Below, piece by piece: positions 26,051-35,116 of a stretch of 56,903 nt of DNA. The position numbers were made by a program, and so were the translations under genes. The stretch lies in assembly GCA_025464445.1 (NCBI GenBank), contig JAODLY010000039.1, forward strand, positions 1 through 56,903, written 5' to 3'. The notes beneath the pieces were generated by a model that searched no databases, was not told the origin of the DNA, and worked only from the letters and a program-made list of their open reading frames with translations. Position 1 is the stretch's first letter. The number at the start of each line of letters is the position of its first letter. Source of the stretch: Rhodoglobus sp. (GTDB lineage Bacteria; Actinomycetota; Actinomycetes; Actinomycetales; Microbacteriaceae).

Positions 26051-29000
26051 GTGTGGCGTGCCGACAAATTTTCCGACGGCTTCCTCGTCGAACCGGAGCT
26101 CATTGAGCCAGAGGAGCAGCACACGCACGCCCAGGCGCAGGTGACGGCACCCCACGCGATCAGCTTCGGCGAGCCCGGATTCACTGCAGGCAACGCCGCA
26201 GAGCCGGTGTGGGCGCAGTGGCGCGCCGAGCTTGCCCGCCTCGGCGGCACCAGCCCCCTGCTGCACTTCGACGACTCCCCGCGCACGCGCATCGAGCTGT
26301 CCACCACGCACCCTGGCGGCCTCGCGCAGTTCATCACCGGCAAGACCACGCTGCTGTCGAACCTGATTCGGGATGACCTCGCCCTGCGCAATGCGAAGGT
26401 GGCGGCATCCGCGATCGCAGCCAAGGGGCTCGAGCTGTCCACCGCCCGCGGTATCGACTCCATCCACCTGGGCATCGGGATCGCCGAGTGGCGCACCGCC
26501 GGCATCGACTACCGCTCGCCCGTGCTGCTGCGCCCGCTCGCCATCCGCCGCCACGGGCGTGACTTCGAGGTCAAACTGCGCGGTGCGGCTTTCCTCAACC
26601 CGGCATTCGCAGCCGCGCTCGACGAGCATTTCGGCCTGCGGCTGGATGCCGACTCGTTCGTCGCACTCACCGACGACGACGGCACCTTCAAGCCCAACCC
26701 GGTGATCGACAGGCTGCGCGGCCTCACCTCCCATCTCGAGAGCTTCAGCGTGAGCCCACGGCTTGTCGTCTCGTCGTTCCTCGACGTCGCGACCGCGCTG
26801 GTGGCCGACGCGCACGACCTCGCGCACCCGATGCTCGATGCTCTCGCGGGCAACGCTTCGGCCCGCTCGGCGATCGCGGAGTCCTACGCACCGGTCGCGC
26901 CGGTTCCCGCTGACGAGCGCACCCCGCAGACCGACGGCTTGCTGCTCGATGCCGACGCCGAGCAGGAGAACGTCATCGCGCAGATCGCCGCGGGCAACTC
27001 CCTCGTCGTTCGCACCCTCCCCGGCACGGGAGGCACCCAGACGATCGTCAACGCGATCGGCACCCTCGTCGCCCAGAACAAGCGCGTGCTCGTCGTGTCG
27101 CCACGGCGCGCATCCCTGCAGTCGATCTCCGAGCGCCTGGGCGACATCGGCCTGCCCGGCCTCGCCGTGTCGCCGCGCACGCTGCGGCGCGACATCATCC
27201 GCTCGATCTCGCGCAGCGAGAAGGCGAAGCAGCCGAGCGTCGGCGAGGTCGACGACGCGCTGTTGCGCCTGCGCAAGGTGCTCGTCGACTACCGCGCGGC
27301 GCTCAGCCGGCCGGATGCCGCGCTGGGCACGTCAGTGCTGGACTGTGTAACCGAGCTCAGCCGTCTCGCCCTCATGCCCAACCCGCCGGCCACAACTGCC
27401 CGCCTGTCGCGCGCGACGGTGGAACGTCTCAGCACCGACCGCACCCGCGCGGCCGAGATCATGGTCGCCGCGGCCCAGCTCGGAGAGTTCAAGTACGGTC
27501 CCGGTGACTCACCCTGGTACGGCGCGCAGTTCGCGAATGGTGACGAGGCGATGCGCGCCCACGAGTACGCGAAGCGGCTCGCCGGTGACACGCTGCCAAA
27601 GCTCGTCGATGCGGCGAACGAACTCATCGCAGGCACCCACATGCGGCAGTTCCAGAACATCAACGAGCTCGGTGTCTACCTGCGGCTGCTCGTCGACCTG
27701 CGCGACACCCTCGACAGGTTCTTGCCGATGGTCTTCGACAGGTCGATAAGCGAGCTCATTGCCGCGACCGCACCGCGCAGGGACTTTCCCGACATGACCG
27801 GCGGCAATCGCCGTCGCCTCAAGAAGCTCGCGGCAGAGTACGTGCGGCCCGGCGTGCGGATCGGTGACCTGCACGGCTCGCTCGTGCGCATCCAGCAGCA
27901 ACGCATGCTGTGGCACAGGTTCGTCGCAGAGGGCGCGACACCCGAGGTTCCTGTCGGTCTCGGCGAAGTCCAACACGCGTACCAGCAGGTGGCACAAGAC
28001 CTTGGCGCGCTCGACGAGCCGCTCGGGCTTTTCGAGCGGGACAGCCAGCTCGGCTCGCTGCCGATCCCCGCGCTGGTGGCGAAGGTCGCAGGGCTCGCGG
28101 CTGAGTCCGACGTGCTGCACAACCTGCAGGAGCGCACGGCGCTCATGGCCAGCCTGCGTGAACTCCAGCTCGACCCGCTCATCGAAGACCTTGCCAGGCG
28201 GCACGTGCCTGAGGAACAGGTCGGGATCGAACTCGAGCTGTCGTGGTGGAAGTCGGCGCTCGAGGCGCTCCTCGAAGCCGATCGCGCGCTGCTCAATGCG
28301 AACACTCCCGTGCTCGACAGGCTCGAGGCCGACTTCCGCCTCGTCGACGAGGCCCACGCAGCCGGCAGCTCCCAACTGCTCGGCTGGCAGCTCGCCGAGA
28401 ACTGGAAAATCGGGCTCGTCGACTGGCCAGACGAGGCCGCGCTTCTCAAGCGGGTGCTCGCCCGCGAGGCGATAACCGCATTCGACCTGCAGACAACCGC
28501 CCCGCACCTTTCGCGCACTGTCGCGCCGGTGTGGCTGTCGTCCCCGTACGAAATCGGGGACATCATCGACACCATGCCGTTCGACGCGGTCATCCTCGTT
28601 GATGCTGGCGCGATGACCCTCGCCGAGAGCGTCGGCGCCATCCGCAGGGCAAGACAGGTCGTCGCATTCGGCGACCCGGTGACCCAGACGCCCGCGCCCT
28701 TCGATATCGCCGTGACCGACCCGTCGCTTCCGCGCGCAGTTGCGGATGACGCGCAAGACAGCGTCCACGCGGGCTCTGCGCTGGCCCGCCTGGGCTCCCT
28801 CCTCCCGACCCTCGCACTGACCCGCAGCTACCGGCCGGGCGGCGAAGACCTTGCCGAGCTCGTGAACCGCCGGTTCTACGGCGGCAAGATCCAGTCGCTG
28901 CCCTGGGCCGGCAGTTTTCTCGGCCACGGCAGCCTCGCCCTCGACTACGTCGCGGACGGCAACGGCATGCCCGATCCCGACTCCGGCGCTGTCGAGAGCC

Positions 29001-29887
29001 CGGACGCAGAGGTCGAGCGCGTCGTCGACCTCGTGCTCGACCACGCCGCCCGCAGGCCCCACGAGTCGCTCATGGTCATCACCGCATCGCCCAGGCACGC
29101 CGTGCGCGTCATGCAGGCGGTGCTCGACGAGGCGGGCAACCGGCCGGAACTCGCCGACTTCGTGATCGGCGACCGGCCGGAGCCGTTCGCCGTGTCGACA
29201 ATCGACCAGGCGGTCGCCCAAAGCCGCGACCGGGTGATCTTCTCGATCGGGTACGGGCGCACCCCCCACGGGCGCGTGCTGTCGGACTTCGGGTCACTCG
29301 GTGAGCCGGGGGGAGAGCGCCTGCTCGCTGTCGCGATGACGCGCGCTCGGCGCTCGATGGTGATCGTGTCATCCTTCCAGTCCAGCGACCTCGACGACGG
29401 TCGGATGCAGCACGGCGCTGTCGCGCTCGCCGAGATTCTCGACGAGGTGGACGCGCGGCAGTCCGAGGAGCCGGTGCCGGACGACAGCGAACCGATGCTC
29501 GTCGACCTCGCGCGGCGTCTTCAGGCCCGCGGACTGAACGTTGCGCTCGGGCATCGCGGCAAACTCGGGCTCGTGGCATCCCGGGGGGGAATGTGCATGA
29601 CCATCGAGACGGACACCGTGCTGCACGGTTCGAGCCTGCGTGAGTCGCTGCGGCTTCGCCCCGAACTGCTGCGCCGGCTGGGATGGCACTACCTGCGCGT
29701 GCACGCGTTCGAACTGTTCAGCGACCCAGACGCGGTCGCCGCCCGGGTCGCCACGATGCTGGGTGCCGACGCTGCCCCCATAACGGAGCCGATAGCCGTT
29801 GTCGACGCTGACGTGCCGCTGCCGGGCATGCTTGCCGGACCGCCGCGCGGTGGGGCCGTGCTCGCCTCCCCGCCCGACGGTGACTGA
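26051..29887 (+). CDS. Large SF1-helicase-like protein with degenerate ATPase motifs and C-terminal nuclease-like domain
   Basis: 1278 residues from GTG 26051 (AAGG seven bases upstream). A DUF4011-like N-terminal region (about 1-290) is followed by an Upf1/RecD-like helicase core. The Walker A region reads LPGTGGTQTIVNAI, with Gly where SF1 enzymes have the essential Lys, and motif II reads VILVDAGAMT, lacking the Asp-Glu. Other helicase segments are kept: ALTRSYRPGGEDLAELVNRR, FAVSTIDQAVAQSRDRVIF and LLAVAMTRARRSMVIV. The last about 95 residues (LARRLQARGLNVALGHRGKL) resemble the REase_MTES_1575 domain. Expected to bind nucleic acid; ATP hydrolysis is doubtful. Confidence 0.85.
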   Translation: MWRADKFSDGFLVEPELIEPEEQHTHAQAQVTAPHAISFGEPGFTAGNAAEPVWAQWRAELARLGGTSPLLHFDDSPRTRIELSTTHPGGLAQFITGKTTLLSNLIRDDLALRNAKVAASAIAAKGLELSTARGIDSIHLGIGIAEWRTAGIDYRSPVLLRPLAIRRHGRDFEVKLRGAAFLNPAFAAALDEHFGLRLDADSFVALTDDDGTFKPNPVIDRLRGLTSHLESFSVSPRLVVSSFLDVATALVADAHDLAHPMLDALAGNASARSAIAESYAPVAPVPADERTPQTDGLLLDADAEQENVIAQIAAGNSLVVRTLPGTGGTQTIVNAIGTLVAQNKRVLVVSPRRASLQSISERLGDIGLPGLAVSPRTLRRDIIRSISRSEKAKQPSVGEVDDALLRLRKVLVDYRAALSRPDAALGTSVLDCVTELSRLALMPNPPATTARLSRATVERLSTDRTRAAEIMVAAAQLGEFKYGPGDSPWYGAQFANGDEAMRAHEYAKRLAGDTLPKLVDAANELIAGTHMRQFQNINELGVYLRLLVDLRDTLDRFLPMVFDRSISELIAATAPRRDFPDMTGGNRRRLKKLAAEYVRPGVRIGDLHGSLVRIQQQRMLWHRFVAEGATPEVPVGLGEVQHAYQQVAQDLGALDEPLGLFERDSQLGSLPIPALVAKVAGLAAESDVLHNLQERTALMASLRELQLDPLIEDLARRHVPEEQVGIELELSWWKSALEALLEADRALLNANTPVLDRLEADFRLVDEAHAAGSSQLLGWQLAENWKIGLVDWPDEAALLKRVLAREAITAFDLQTTAPHLSRTVAPVWLSSPYEIGDIIDTMPFDAVILVDAGAMTLAESVGAIRRARQVVAFGDPVTQTPAPFDIAVTDPSLPRAVADDAQDSVHAGSALARLGSLLPTLALTRSYRPGGEDLAELVNRRFYGGKIQSLPWAGSFLGHGSLALDYVADGNGMPDPDSGAVESPDAEVERVVDLVLDHAARRPHESLMVITASPRHAVRVMQAVLDEAGNRPELADFVIGDRPEPFAVSTIDQAVAQSRDRVIFSIGYGRTPHGRVLSDFGSLGEPGGERLLAVAMTRARRSMVIVSSFQSSDLDDGRMQHGAVALAEILDEVDARQSEEPVPDDSEPMLVDLARRLQARGLNVALGHRGKLGLVASRGGMCMTIETDTVLHGSSLRESLRLRPELLRRLGWHYLRVHAFELFSDPDAVAARVATMLGADAAPITEPIAVVDADVPLPGMLAGPPRGGAVLASPPDGD

Positions 29888-30197
29888 GCAGGATCCGGCG
29901 CCGGGGCCGGACTCGGGCCCGGAGGAGTCCGGCACATCCGCCCGCCGGGCTGAGCCCGCACCGCCACCGCGGGCACCCCAGCACGCCGAGGGCCCCGTGA
30001 TGACGCCGGCCGACCCTGCACATCGTGCGGACCTCGGTGGGCCACAGGCGCCCGGCGGCAGGCCGCGCCATCGGCGCCGCGTGACGACGAAGCCGCCGGC
30101 CGGCTCCGACCCGACCCCTGAGCCGGAGACGCGGCGCCACGCCGCGAGCGAGAACGACGAGCAGCTGAAGCGCGACAAGCCGCCGCATTGGGGCTGA
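29880..30197 (+). CDS. Small disordered Pro/Arg-rich protein
   Basis: 105 residues from GTG 29880, overlapping the helicase-like gene by 8 bases and so coupled to it. Almost entirely Pro, Ala, Glu, Gly and Arg; only the end NDEQLKRDKPPHWG is distinctive, and it is a C-terminus seen in small proteins of related genomes. Probably disordered. The coupling suggests a role with the helicase-like protein; no function can be named. Confidence 0.65.
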   Translation: MTEQDPAPGPDSGPEESGTSARRAEPAPPPRAPQHAEGPVMTPADPAHRADLGGPQAPGGRPRHRRRVTTKPPAGSDPTPEPETRRHAASENDEQLKRDKPPHWG

Positions 30198-30232
30198 GCC
30201 TTGTATCCAGACGCCGTCGCGTCTTTCGGGTA

Positions 30233-30313
30233 CGAAATGCAGGAGATGTCCGACCGCTGCCCAGACAAACGCCAGCAGCTCTCGCTCTCCATGCCACGAT
30301 CTCCTGCATTTCG
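30233..30313. repeat. 15-bp perfect inverted repeat, possible dispersed palindromic repeat
   Basis: CGAAATGCAGGAGAT (30233-30247) is complementary to ATCTCCTGCATTTCG (30299-30313) around a 51-base centre. It lies between two converging genes, so it could serve as a two-way terminator, but the long centre suits a dispersed palindromic repeat better. The rest of the 150-bp gap shows nothing. Confidence 0.55.
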
Positions 30314-30347
30314 AACACCAGGAGACGCGCTCCAGGCCCGCGGCCGA

Positions 30348-31277
30348 CTACGGCAGCTTGTGCCCCGCCGCGGTGAACAGCCGGTACCACTCCTCGCTCG
30401 TGAGCGGCACGTCCGAGCCGGCCGCCGAATCCTTCACGTGCGCGGGGTTTGTGGTGCCGAGCACGACTTGCATGTTCGCGGGATGCCGCGTGATCCAGGC
30501 CACCGGGATGGCCGCCGTCGCGACCCCGTACTTGCCGGCGAGCTCATCGATCACCTCGTTGAGTTCGGGATAGTTCTCCCGGTCACCGAGGAACACCCCG
30601 TCGAAGAACCCCTTCTGGAAGGGTGACCACGCCTGCAGCGTAATGTCGTGCAGCCTGCTGTAGTCGAGGATGCCGTTGTCGCGATCGATCGACTGGTCGA
30701 GCCCCGCCATGTTCGCGGCGATGCCCTGCGCGATGAGGGGCGCGTGGGTGATGCTCAGCTGTACCTGGTTGACGACGAGGGGCTGCTTCACGGAACGCTT
30801 GAGCAGTTCGACCTGTCCGGGCGTCTGGTTGGACACCCCGAAGTTGCGCACCTTGCCCGCGGCCTGCAACGTGTCGAATGCCGCGGCGACCTCCTCGGGC
30901 TCCATGAGGGTGTCGGGGCGGTGCAACAGCAGCAGGTCGAGGTATTCGGTCTGCAGCGCGGCGAGTGATTCGTCGACCGACTCGAGGATGTGCTGCTTCG
31001 AGAAATCCCAGTAGCCCTTGCGGATTCCGACCTTCGACTGGATGACTACCGACTCGCGGTCGGCGGCCGAGAAGGTCACCGCCTGGCCGAAGCGCGTTTC
31101 GCAGCCGTGCGGTTCTGTGCCGTAGACGTCGGCGTGGTCGAAGAAGGTGATTCCGGCATCCCGAGCGGATCCGACGAGGGTGCGGATCTCTTCATCGGAC
31201 AGGCTCGAGATCCTCATCAGGCCGAGGATGATGTTCGAGGCGGTGATATCGGTGTTGGGTAGGGTGAACGTCTTCAT
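30348..31277 (-). CDS. Aldo/keto reductase
   Basis: 309 residues, TIM-barrel AKR family. Catalytic residues are visible: Asp and Tyr in TFFDHADVYGTEPHG, Lys in VIQSKVGIRKGYWD, His in LDLLLLHRPDTLMEP. Cofactor-binding end IVLGTTNPAHVKD-like segment (VVLGTTNPAHVKDS). NADPH-dependent reduction of a carbonyl substrate, unknown. Last gene of a minus-strand run with mscL, the FmdB-type gene and the cyclo-ligase. Confidence 0.92.
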   Translation of the reverse strand: MKTFTLPNTDITASNIILGLMRISSLSDEEIRTLVGSARDAGITFFDHADVYGTEPHGCETRFGQAVTFSAADRESVVIQSKVGIRKGYWDFSKQHILESVDESLAALQTEYLDLLLLHRPDTLMEPEEVAAAFDTLQAAGKVRNFGVSNQTPGQVELLKRSVKQPLVVNQVQLSITHAPLIAQGIAANMAGLDQSIDRDNGILDYSRLHDITLQAWSPFQKGFFDGVFLGDRENYPELNEVIDELAGKYGVATAAIPVAWITRHPANMQVVLGTTNPAHVKDSAAGSDVPLTSEEWYRLFTAAGHKLP

Positions 31278-31301
31278 CGTTCAATCATGCCCCCGCGAGG
31301 G

Positions 31302-31724
31302 CTACGGCGAGGTGTCTCGTGCCGCCAGCAGGTCGCGGATCTCCGCGAGCAGCTCGAGCTCGGTTGGCGGTGCGGGCGTGTCGTCCACCGTGCCTTCGTG
31401 CTTGCGCCTGAATGAGAGACGCTTGAGGTAATTGATCGGGACGATGAGGGCGAAGTAGACCACGATTGCCACAAGGATGAATTGGATGACGGCGGCGATG
31501 ACGGCCCCGAAATACATCGTCGCCGAGCCACCGGATGTTGTCGGAATCTTCACGGGAAGCGCCGTGGCGAGGCTTTCGGCATTGAACAGGGCGCCGATGG
31601 CTGGATTGAGGATGCTCCCCACTATCGCATTGACGATGCCGGTGAACGCGGTGCCGATAACCACGGCGACCGCGAGGTCGATCACGTTGCCGCGCAGGAT
31701 GAACTCTTTGAAGCCCTTGAACAT
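31302..31724 (-). CDS. mscL: Large-conductance mechanosensitive channel
   Basis: 140 residues. MFKGFKEFILRGNVIDLAVA is the standard MscL N-terminus and first membrane helix; VIGTAFTGIVNAIVGSILNP and the second helix (VIQFILVAIVVYFALIVPIN) follow; the C-terminal helix ELELLAEIRDLLAAR forms the cytoplasmic bundle. Homopentameric pore in the cytoplasmic membrane that releases solutes on osmotic downshock. A 10-bp gap separates it from the FmdB-type gene upstream. Confidence 0.96.
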   Translation of the reverse strand: MFKGFKEFILRGNVIDLAVAVVIGTAFTGIVNAIVGSILNPAIGALFNAESLATALPVKIPTTSGGSATMYFGAVIAAVIQFILVAIVVYFALIVPINYLKRLSFRRKHEGTVDDTPAPPTELELLAEIRDLLAARDTSP

Positions 31725-31733
31725 CGGGTGCTC

Positions 31734-32066
31734 CTAACTACTCGTGCTCCCCGAGGCAGGAGAGCCGCTGGTGGAGGCCGCGGGCTTTGCCGCCGTCTCC
31801 TTCTTGGCCGCCGGTGTTGCGGAGGACGACTCGGAGGACGACCCGGATCCCGACGAAGAGGAGTCAGACGACGTAGGCGACGAGGGGGTCGCGCGGGAAT
31901 CCGTGCGGTAGAAGCCGGAGCCGCTGAACGTCACGCCGACGGGGGAGAAGACCTTGCGCAGCTTGCCGCCGCACACCGGGCAGACGGTGAGGGTGTCATC
32001 CGTGAACGCCTGGTGGATGTCGAATGCGTTGTCGCATTCCGTGCAGCGGTAAGAGTATGTGGGCAA
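31734..32066 (-). CDS. FmdB-family zinc-ribbon protein
   Basis: 110 residues. MPTYSYRCTECDNAFDIHQA and TVCPVCGGKLRKVFSPVGVT give the CxxC/CxxC zinc ribbon of FmdB regulators, followed by FSGSGFYRTD, also typical. The last about 50 residues are Ser/Ala/Pro-rich and low in complexity, a family-typical tail. Function is unclear. Sits between the cyclo-ligase gene and mscL on the same strand, a frequent order in Actinobacteria. Confidence 0.92.
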   Translation of the reverse strand: MPTYSYRCTECDNAFDIHQAFTDDTLTVCPVCGGKLRKVFSPVGVTFSGSGFYRTDSRATPSSPTSSDSSSSGSGSSSESSSATPAAKKETAAKPAASTSGSPASGSTSS

Positions 32067-32084
32067 CGGGAATCCTTAGGGAAA

Positions 32085-32663
32085 TCAGAAGGCGACGATG
32101 CCGGATGGCGTGACCACGCCGTTGACGCGCTGGTCGTGCCGTTCGCTGGGCAGCCAGTCCACGAGTTCGTCGTCGAAGATCACAGCATAGACGGGTGGGG
32201 CATGCTCCATGCTTCCGAGCGTCTTGTCGAAGTAGCCGCGGCCCCAGCCCATCCGCATCCCGGTGCGGTCGACCGAGGCGGCAGGCACGACGATCAGGTC
32301 GACATCGTTGACAGCGATCGGGCCGAGCAGTTCGCTTGTCGGCGCCGGCATGCCGAAATCGTCGAGCCGCTCGTCTTCGCCGTCGTATGGGGCCCAGTCG
32401 AGCAGCCCGTCGGCGCGTGACACGGGCAGGAGCACACGGATGCCGCTGCCGCATGCCCAGTCGAGAAAGTCGCGTGTGTCCGGCTCGTCCGGGGTGGAGA
32501 GGTACGCGGAGAGGGACCGGGAGCCGAGGCCACTCGCCAGGTCGATGAGGTTCTGGGTGATCGCGGCATCCGCGGCTGTTCGCTCGGTGGATGGCGTGAT
32601 TCTGCGGCGCTCGCGGAGTTCGGCGCGCAACGCCCGCTTCTGGGTACTGACGTCGTCCGTCAT
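32085..32663 (-). CDS. 5-formyltetrahydrofolate cyclo-ligase
   Basis: 192 residues. Converts 5-formyl-THF to 5,10-methenyl-THF with ATP in folate recycling. Signatures: KRALRAELRERRRITP at the N-terminus, and the strictly conserved RTGMRMGWGRGYFDKTLG in the C-terminal half, which binds phosphate and folate. VDLIVVPAASVDRTG precedes it. Divergent from galU with 39 bp between the two starts. Confidence 0.94.
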   Translation of the reverse strand: MTDDVSTQKRALRAELRERRRITPSTERTAADAAITQNLIDLASGLGSRSLSAYLSTPDEPDTRDFLDWACGSGIRVLLPVSRADGLLDWAPYDGEDERLDDFGMPAPTSELLGPIAVNDVDLIVVPAASVDRTGMRMGWGRGYFDKTLGSMEHAPPVYAVIFDDELVDWLPSERHDQRVNGVVTPSGIVAF

Positions 32664-32702
32664 GGCCCAATTCTAGGAGGCGCGCTCCGATAGCCTGTCT
32701 TC

Positions 32703-33593
32703 ATGCCTTTTCGCATCACAAAAGCGGTCATTCCTGCTGCCGGCCTGGGCACGCGCTTTCTTCCTGCGACAAAAGCGATGCCCAAGGAAATGCTTCCGGT
32801 GGTGGATAAGCCGGCGATCCAATACGTCGTCGAGGAGGCCGTCGCGGCCGGCCTGCACGACGTTCTCATGATCACCGGCCGCAACAAGAACGCGCTCGAG
32901 AACCACTTCGATCGTGCGACGGAGCTGGAGGCGACCCTCGAAGAGAAGGGTGATGTCGACAAGCTGCAGAAGGTCGAATACTCGAATGACCTCGCCGACA
33001 TCCACTATGTGCGCCAGGGCGACCCCCGCGGGCTTGGCCACGCAATCCTGCGCGCCCACATGCACGTCGGCCGCGAGCCGTTCGCTGTGCTGCTCGGCGA
33101 TGACCTCATCGACCCGCGCGACGTGCTTCTCGAACGCATGATCGAAGAGCAGAACACGAGGCACGCTTCGATCATCGCCCTCATGGAGGTCGACCCGGCG
33201 ACCGCATTCCTCTACGGCATCGCGACCGTCGAAAACACGGGCACCCCCGATGTGGTCCGCATCACGGGGCTTGTCGAGAAGCCTCCCACCGGCACGGAGT
33301 TGTCAAACTATGCCATCATCGGCCGCTACGTGCTGCAGCCTGATGTCTTCGACGTGCTCCAGCACACCGAGCCAGGCAAGGGCAACGAGATCCAGCTCAC
33401 CGACGCGCTGCAAACCATGGCCCACGACAACATCGCGGGCGGGGTCTATGGCGTCGTCTTCCGTGGTCGCCGCTACGACACCGGCGACCGCCTCGACTAC
33501 ATCAAGGCGATAGTGCAACTCGCGGTGGAGCGGGAGGACCTCGGCCCCGAGCTGCGCCCATGGCTCAAGCAGTTCTCCGCGAACCTGGACTGA
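32703..33593 (+). CDS. galU: UTP-glucose-1-phosphate uridylyltransferase
   Basis: 296 residues. Makes UDP-glucose for envelope polysaccharides. The nucleotidyltransferase N-terminus is intact: KAVIPAAGLGTRFLPATKAM, followed by PKEMLPVVDKPAIQYVVEEA. Further conserved: VRQGDPRGLGHAILRA, FAVLLGDDLIDP, GLVEKPP, and GRRYDTGDRLDYIKA. Length is usual. The GNAT gene follows after three bases. Confidence 0.95.
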   Translation: MPFRITKAVIPAAGLGTRFLPATKAMPKEMLPVVDKPAIQYVVEEAVAAGLHDVLMITGRNKNALENHFDRATELEATLEEKGDVDKLQKVEYSNDLADIHYVRQGDPRGLGHAILRAHMHVGREPFAVLLGDDLIDPRDVLLERMIEEQNTRHASIIALMEVDPATAFLYGIATVENTGTPDVVRITGLVEKPPTGTELSNYAIIGRYVLQPDVFDVLQHTEPGKGNEIQLTDALQTMAHDNIAGGVYGVVFRGRRYDTGDRLDYIKAIVQLAVEREDLGPELRPWLKQFSANLD

Positions 33594-33596
33594 CGA

Positions 33597-34247
33597 GTGG
33601 CCTCCCCGATCCCCACCCTCACCGAAGGCCTGACCACGATCCGGCCGATAAGGCTTCGGGATGCCCGCGCTCTCGAACGCGAGCTTGCAGAGAACCGCAG
33701 CTGGCTGCGCAAGTGGGAGGCGACAAACCCGCACGGGCCGATGTCGTTCGACGTGCGTTCGAGCATCCGCTCGCTGCAGCAGAACGCGCGGGCCGGGCTG
33801 GGGCTGCCGTTCGTGATCGAGTACGACGGGCAGCTCGCCGGGCAACTGAACGTGTCATCGGTCGCCTATGGCTCGCTGTCGTCGGCGACGATCGGCTACT
33901 GGGTGTCAGAGCGGTTCGCAGGCAAGGGTGCCACCCCGACGGCCGTCGCCCTCGCGACCGACCACTGCTTCTTCGGGGTGGGCCTGCATCGCATGGAGAT
34001 CTGCATCCGGCCGGAGAACGAGCCTTCGCTGCGGGTTGTCGAGAAGCTCGGGTTCCGCTACGAGGGGCTGCGGCGGCGGTACATCCACATCAACGGCGAC
34101 TGGCGCGACCACTTCTGTTTCGCCCTGACCGTCGACGAGTTGCCGACCGGGGTGCTGCGCCGCTGGCTTGACGGCAAAGCCCCGGTGAAGGATGCGGAGG
34201 TGCCCGCGTCCGACCGCGCGAAGGCACAACGCCCCCTGGTTACCTGA
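33597..34247 (+). CDS. GNAT-family N-acetyltransferase (RimJ-like)
   Basis: 216 residues from GTG 33597. The RimJ/RimL-type pattern is clear: TIRPIRLRDARALERELAEN, IGYWVSERFAGKGATPTAVA (acetyl-CoA site), GLHRMEICIRPENEPSLRVV and EKLGFRYEGLRRRYIHINGD. Acetyl-CoA-dependent acetylation, perhaps of a protein N-terminus; the substrate is not evident. Closely behind galU, probably co-transcribed. Confidence 0.92.
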   Translation: MASPIPTLTEGLTTIRPIRLRDARALERELAENRSWLRKWEATNPHGPMSFDVRSSIRSLQQNARAGLGLPFVIEYDGQLAGQLNVSSVAYGSLSSATIGYWVSERFAGKGATPTAVALATDHCFFGVGLHRMEICIRPENEPSLRVVEKLGFRYEGLRRRYIHINGDWRDHFCFALTVDELPTGVLRRWLDGKAPVKDAEVPASDRAKAQRPLVT

Positions 34248-34299
34248 GCCCAGCGCGCGCCTACCGGCGTCGGGCCGCGCTGCTCGTACCGTAGACCCC

Positions 34300-35115
34300 A
34301 TGGAACTGACAGGGCTCGGCGGCGGCATCATGCTCGCCATCGCGGCGGCCTTGTGGATGGTGTATCTCCTGCCGAGCTGGCTCAAGAGCCGCGAGTACCT
34401 CGCGACCGAGAAGAACGCAGTTCGGCTGCAGCAGACAATCCGGGTGTTGGCGGAGACGTCGGAGATCGCCGCCCGGCAAGACATCGTGCGCCGGTTGCCG
34501 AGCGGTCCTGTGGCTGTCGGTCGACCGGCCAGGGCGATGTTCGAGACGCCCGAGAAGCGCGCCGTCTCCACAGTCCATCGGCTCAGGCGCACCCGGGTGG
34601 CCGCCACTTTCGTGCTGCTCGTGTCTGTGGTCGTCGGGCTGGTTCAGGTGATCACCATGCTCACGGGTACCGCGGCTGCCGCGTCGTGGCTTGCGCTCGG
34701 GGCATCCGGGCTCGGCGCACTCAGCTCGTTCGCGATGCTCGGCCGGCTCGCGGAACTCTCCCGCTCGCGCCGCTCGAACGTGGCGCGGCCGGCGCGTCGT
34801 ACCTCCCTGGGGCGCCGGGATGCCGCGCCGATTGCCGCGCGCGCCGACTGGACCCCTGTGGCCGTGCCCAAGCCGCTCTACCTCTCGCGCGGCGTTGCGC
34901 GGCCGGCGCCGATCGTTGACCCCACCTTCGAACTGGAGGCTGCGGCTGCCGCTGCAGAGCGTGCCCTGCGCGACACCGAGCAGCCGCCCGCCATCGCACC
35001 CAAGGCTCCGCCGCACACGGGCAGCAGGTTCGCGACGATGGGAATCGTGGATGCCGCATCCGCTCCCGCGCCGGACCTCGACGCCGTGCTCGCCCGCCGC
35101 CGCGCCGCCGGCTGA
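34300..35115 (+). CDS. Membrane protein with three hydrophobic segments
   Basis: 271 residues from ATG 34300. Membrane helices at about 5-23 (GLGGGIMLAIAAALWMVYLL), 106-128 (VAATFVLLVSVVVGLVQVIT) and 133-155. Between the first two is a helical cytoplasmic-type stretch (SREYLATEKNAVRLQQTIRV). The C-terminal part is Ala/Pro-rich. It follows the GNAT gene and precedes the flavoprotein gene by one base. No function can be assigned; similar proteins are common in Microbacteriaceae. Confidence 0.75.
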   Translation: MELTGLGGGIMLAIAAALWMVYLLPSWLKSREYLATEKNAVRLQQTIRVLAETSEIAARQDIVRRLPSGPVAVGRPARAMFETPEKRAVSTVHRLRRTRVAATFVLLVSVVVGLVQVITMLTGTAAAASWLALGASGLGALSSFAMLGRLAELSRSRRSNVARPARRTSLGRRDAAPIAARADWTPVAVPKPLYLSRGVARPAPIVDPTFELEAAAAAAERALRDTEQPPAIAPKAPPHTGSRFATMGIVDAASAPAPDLDAVLARRRAAG

Positions 35116-35116
35116 C

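Noticed and set aside
27509-29269. Minus-strand frame of 586 codons inside the helicase-like gene
   Set aside because: The plus frame shows helicase motifs throughout; the opposite frame shows none.
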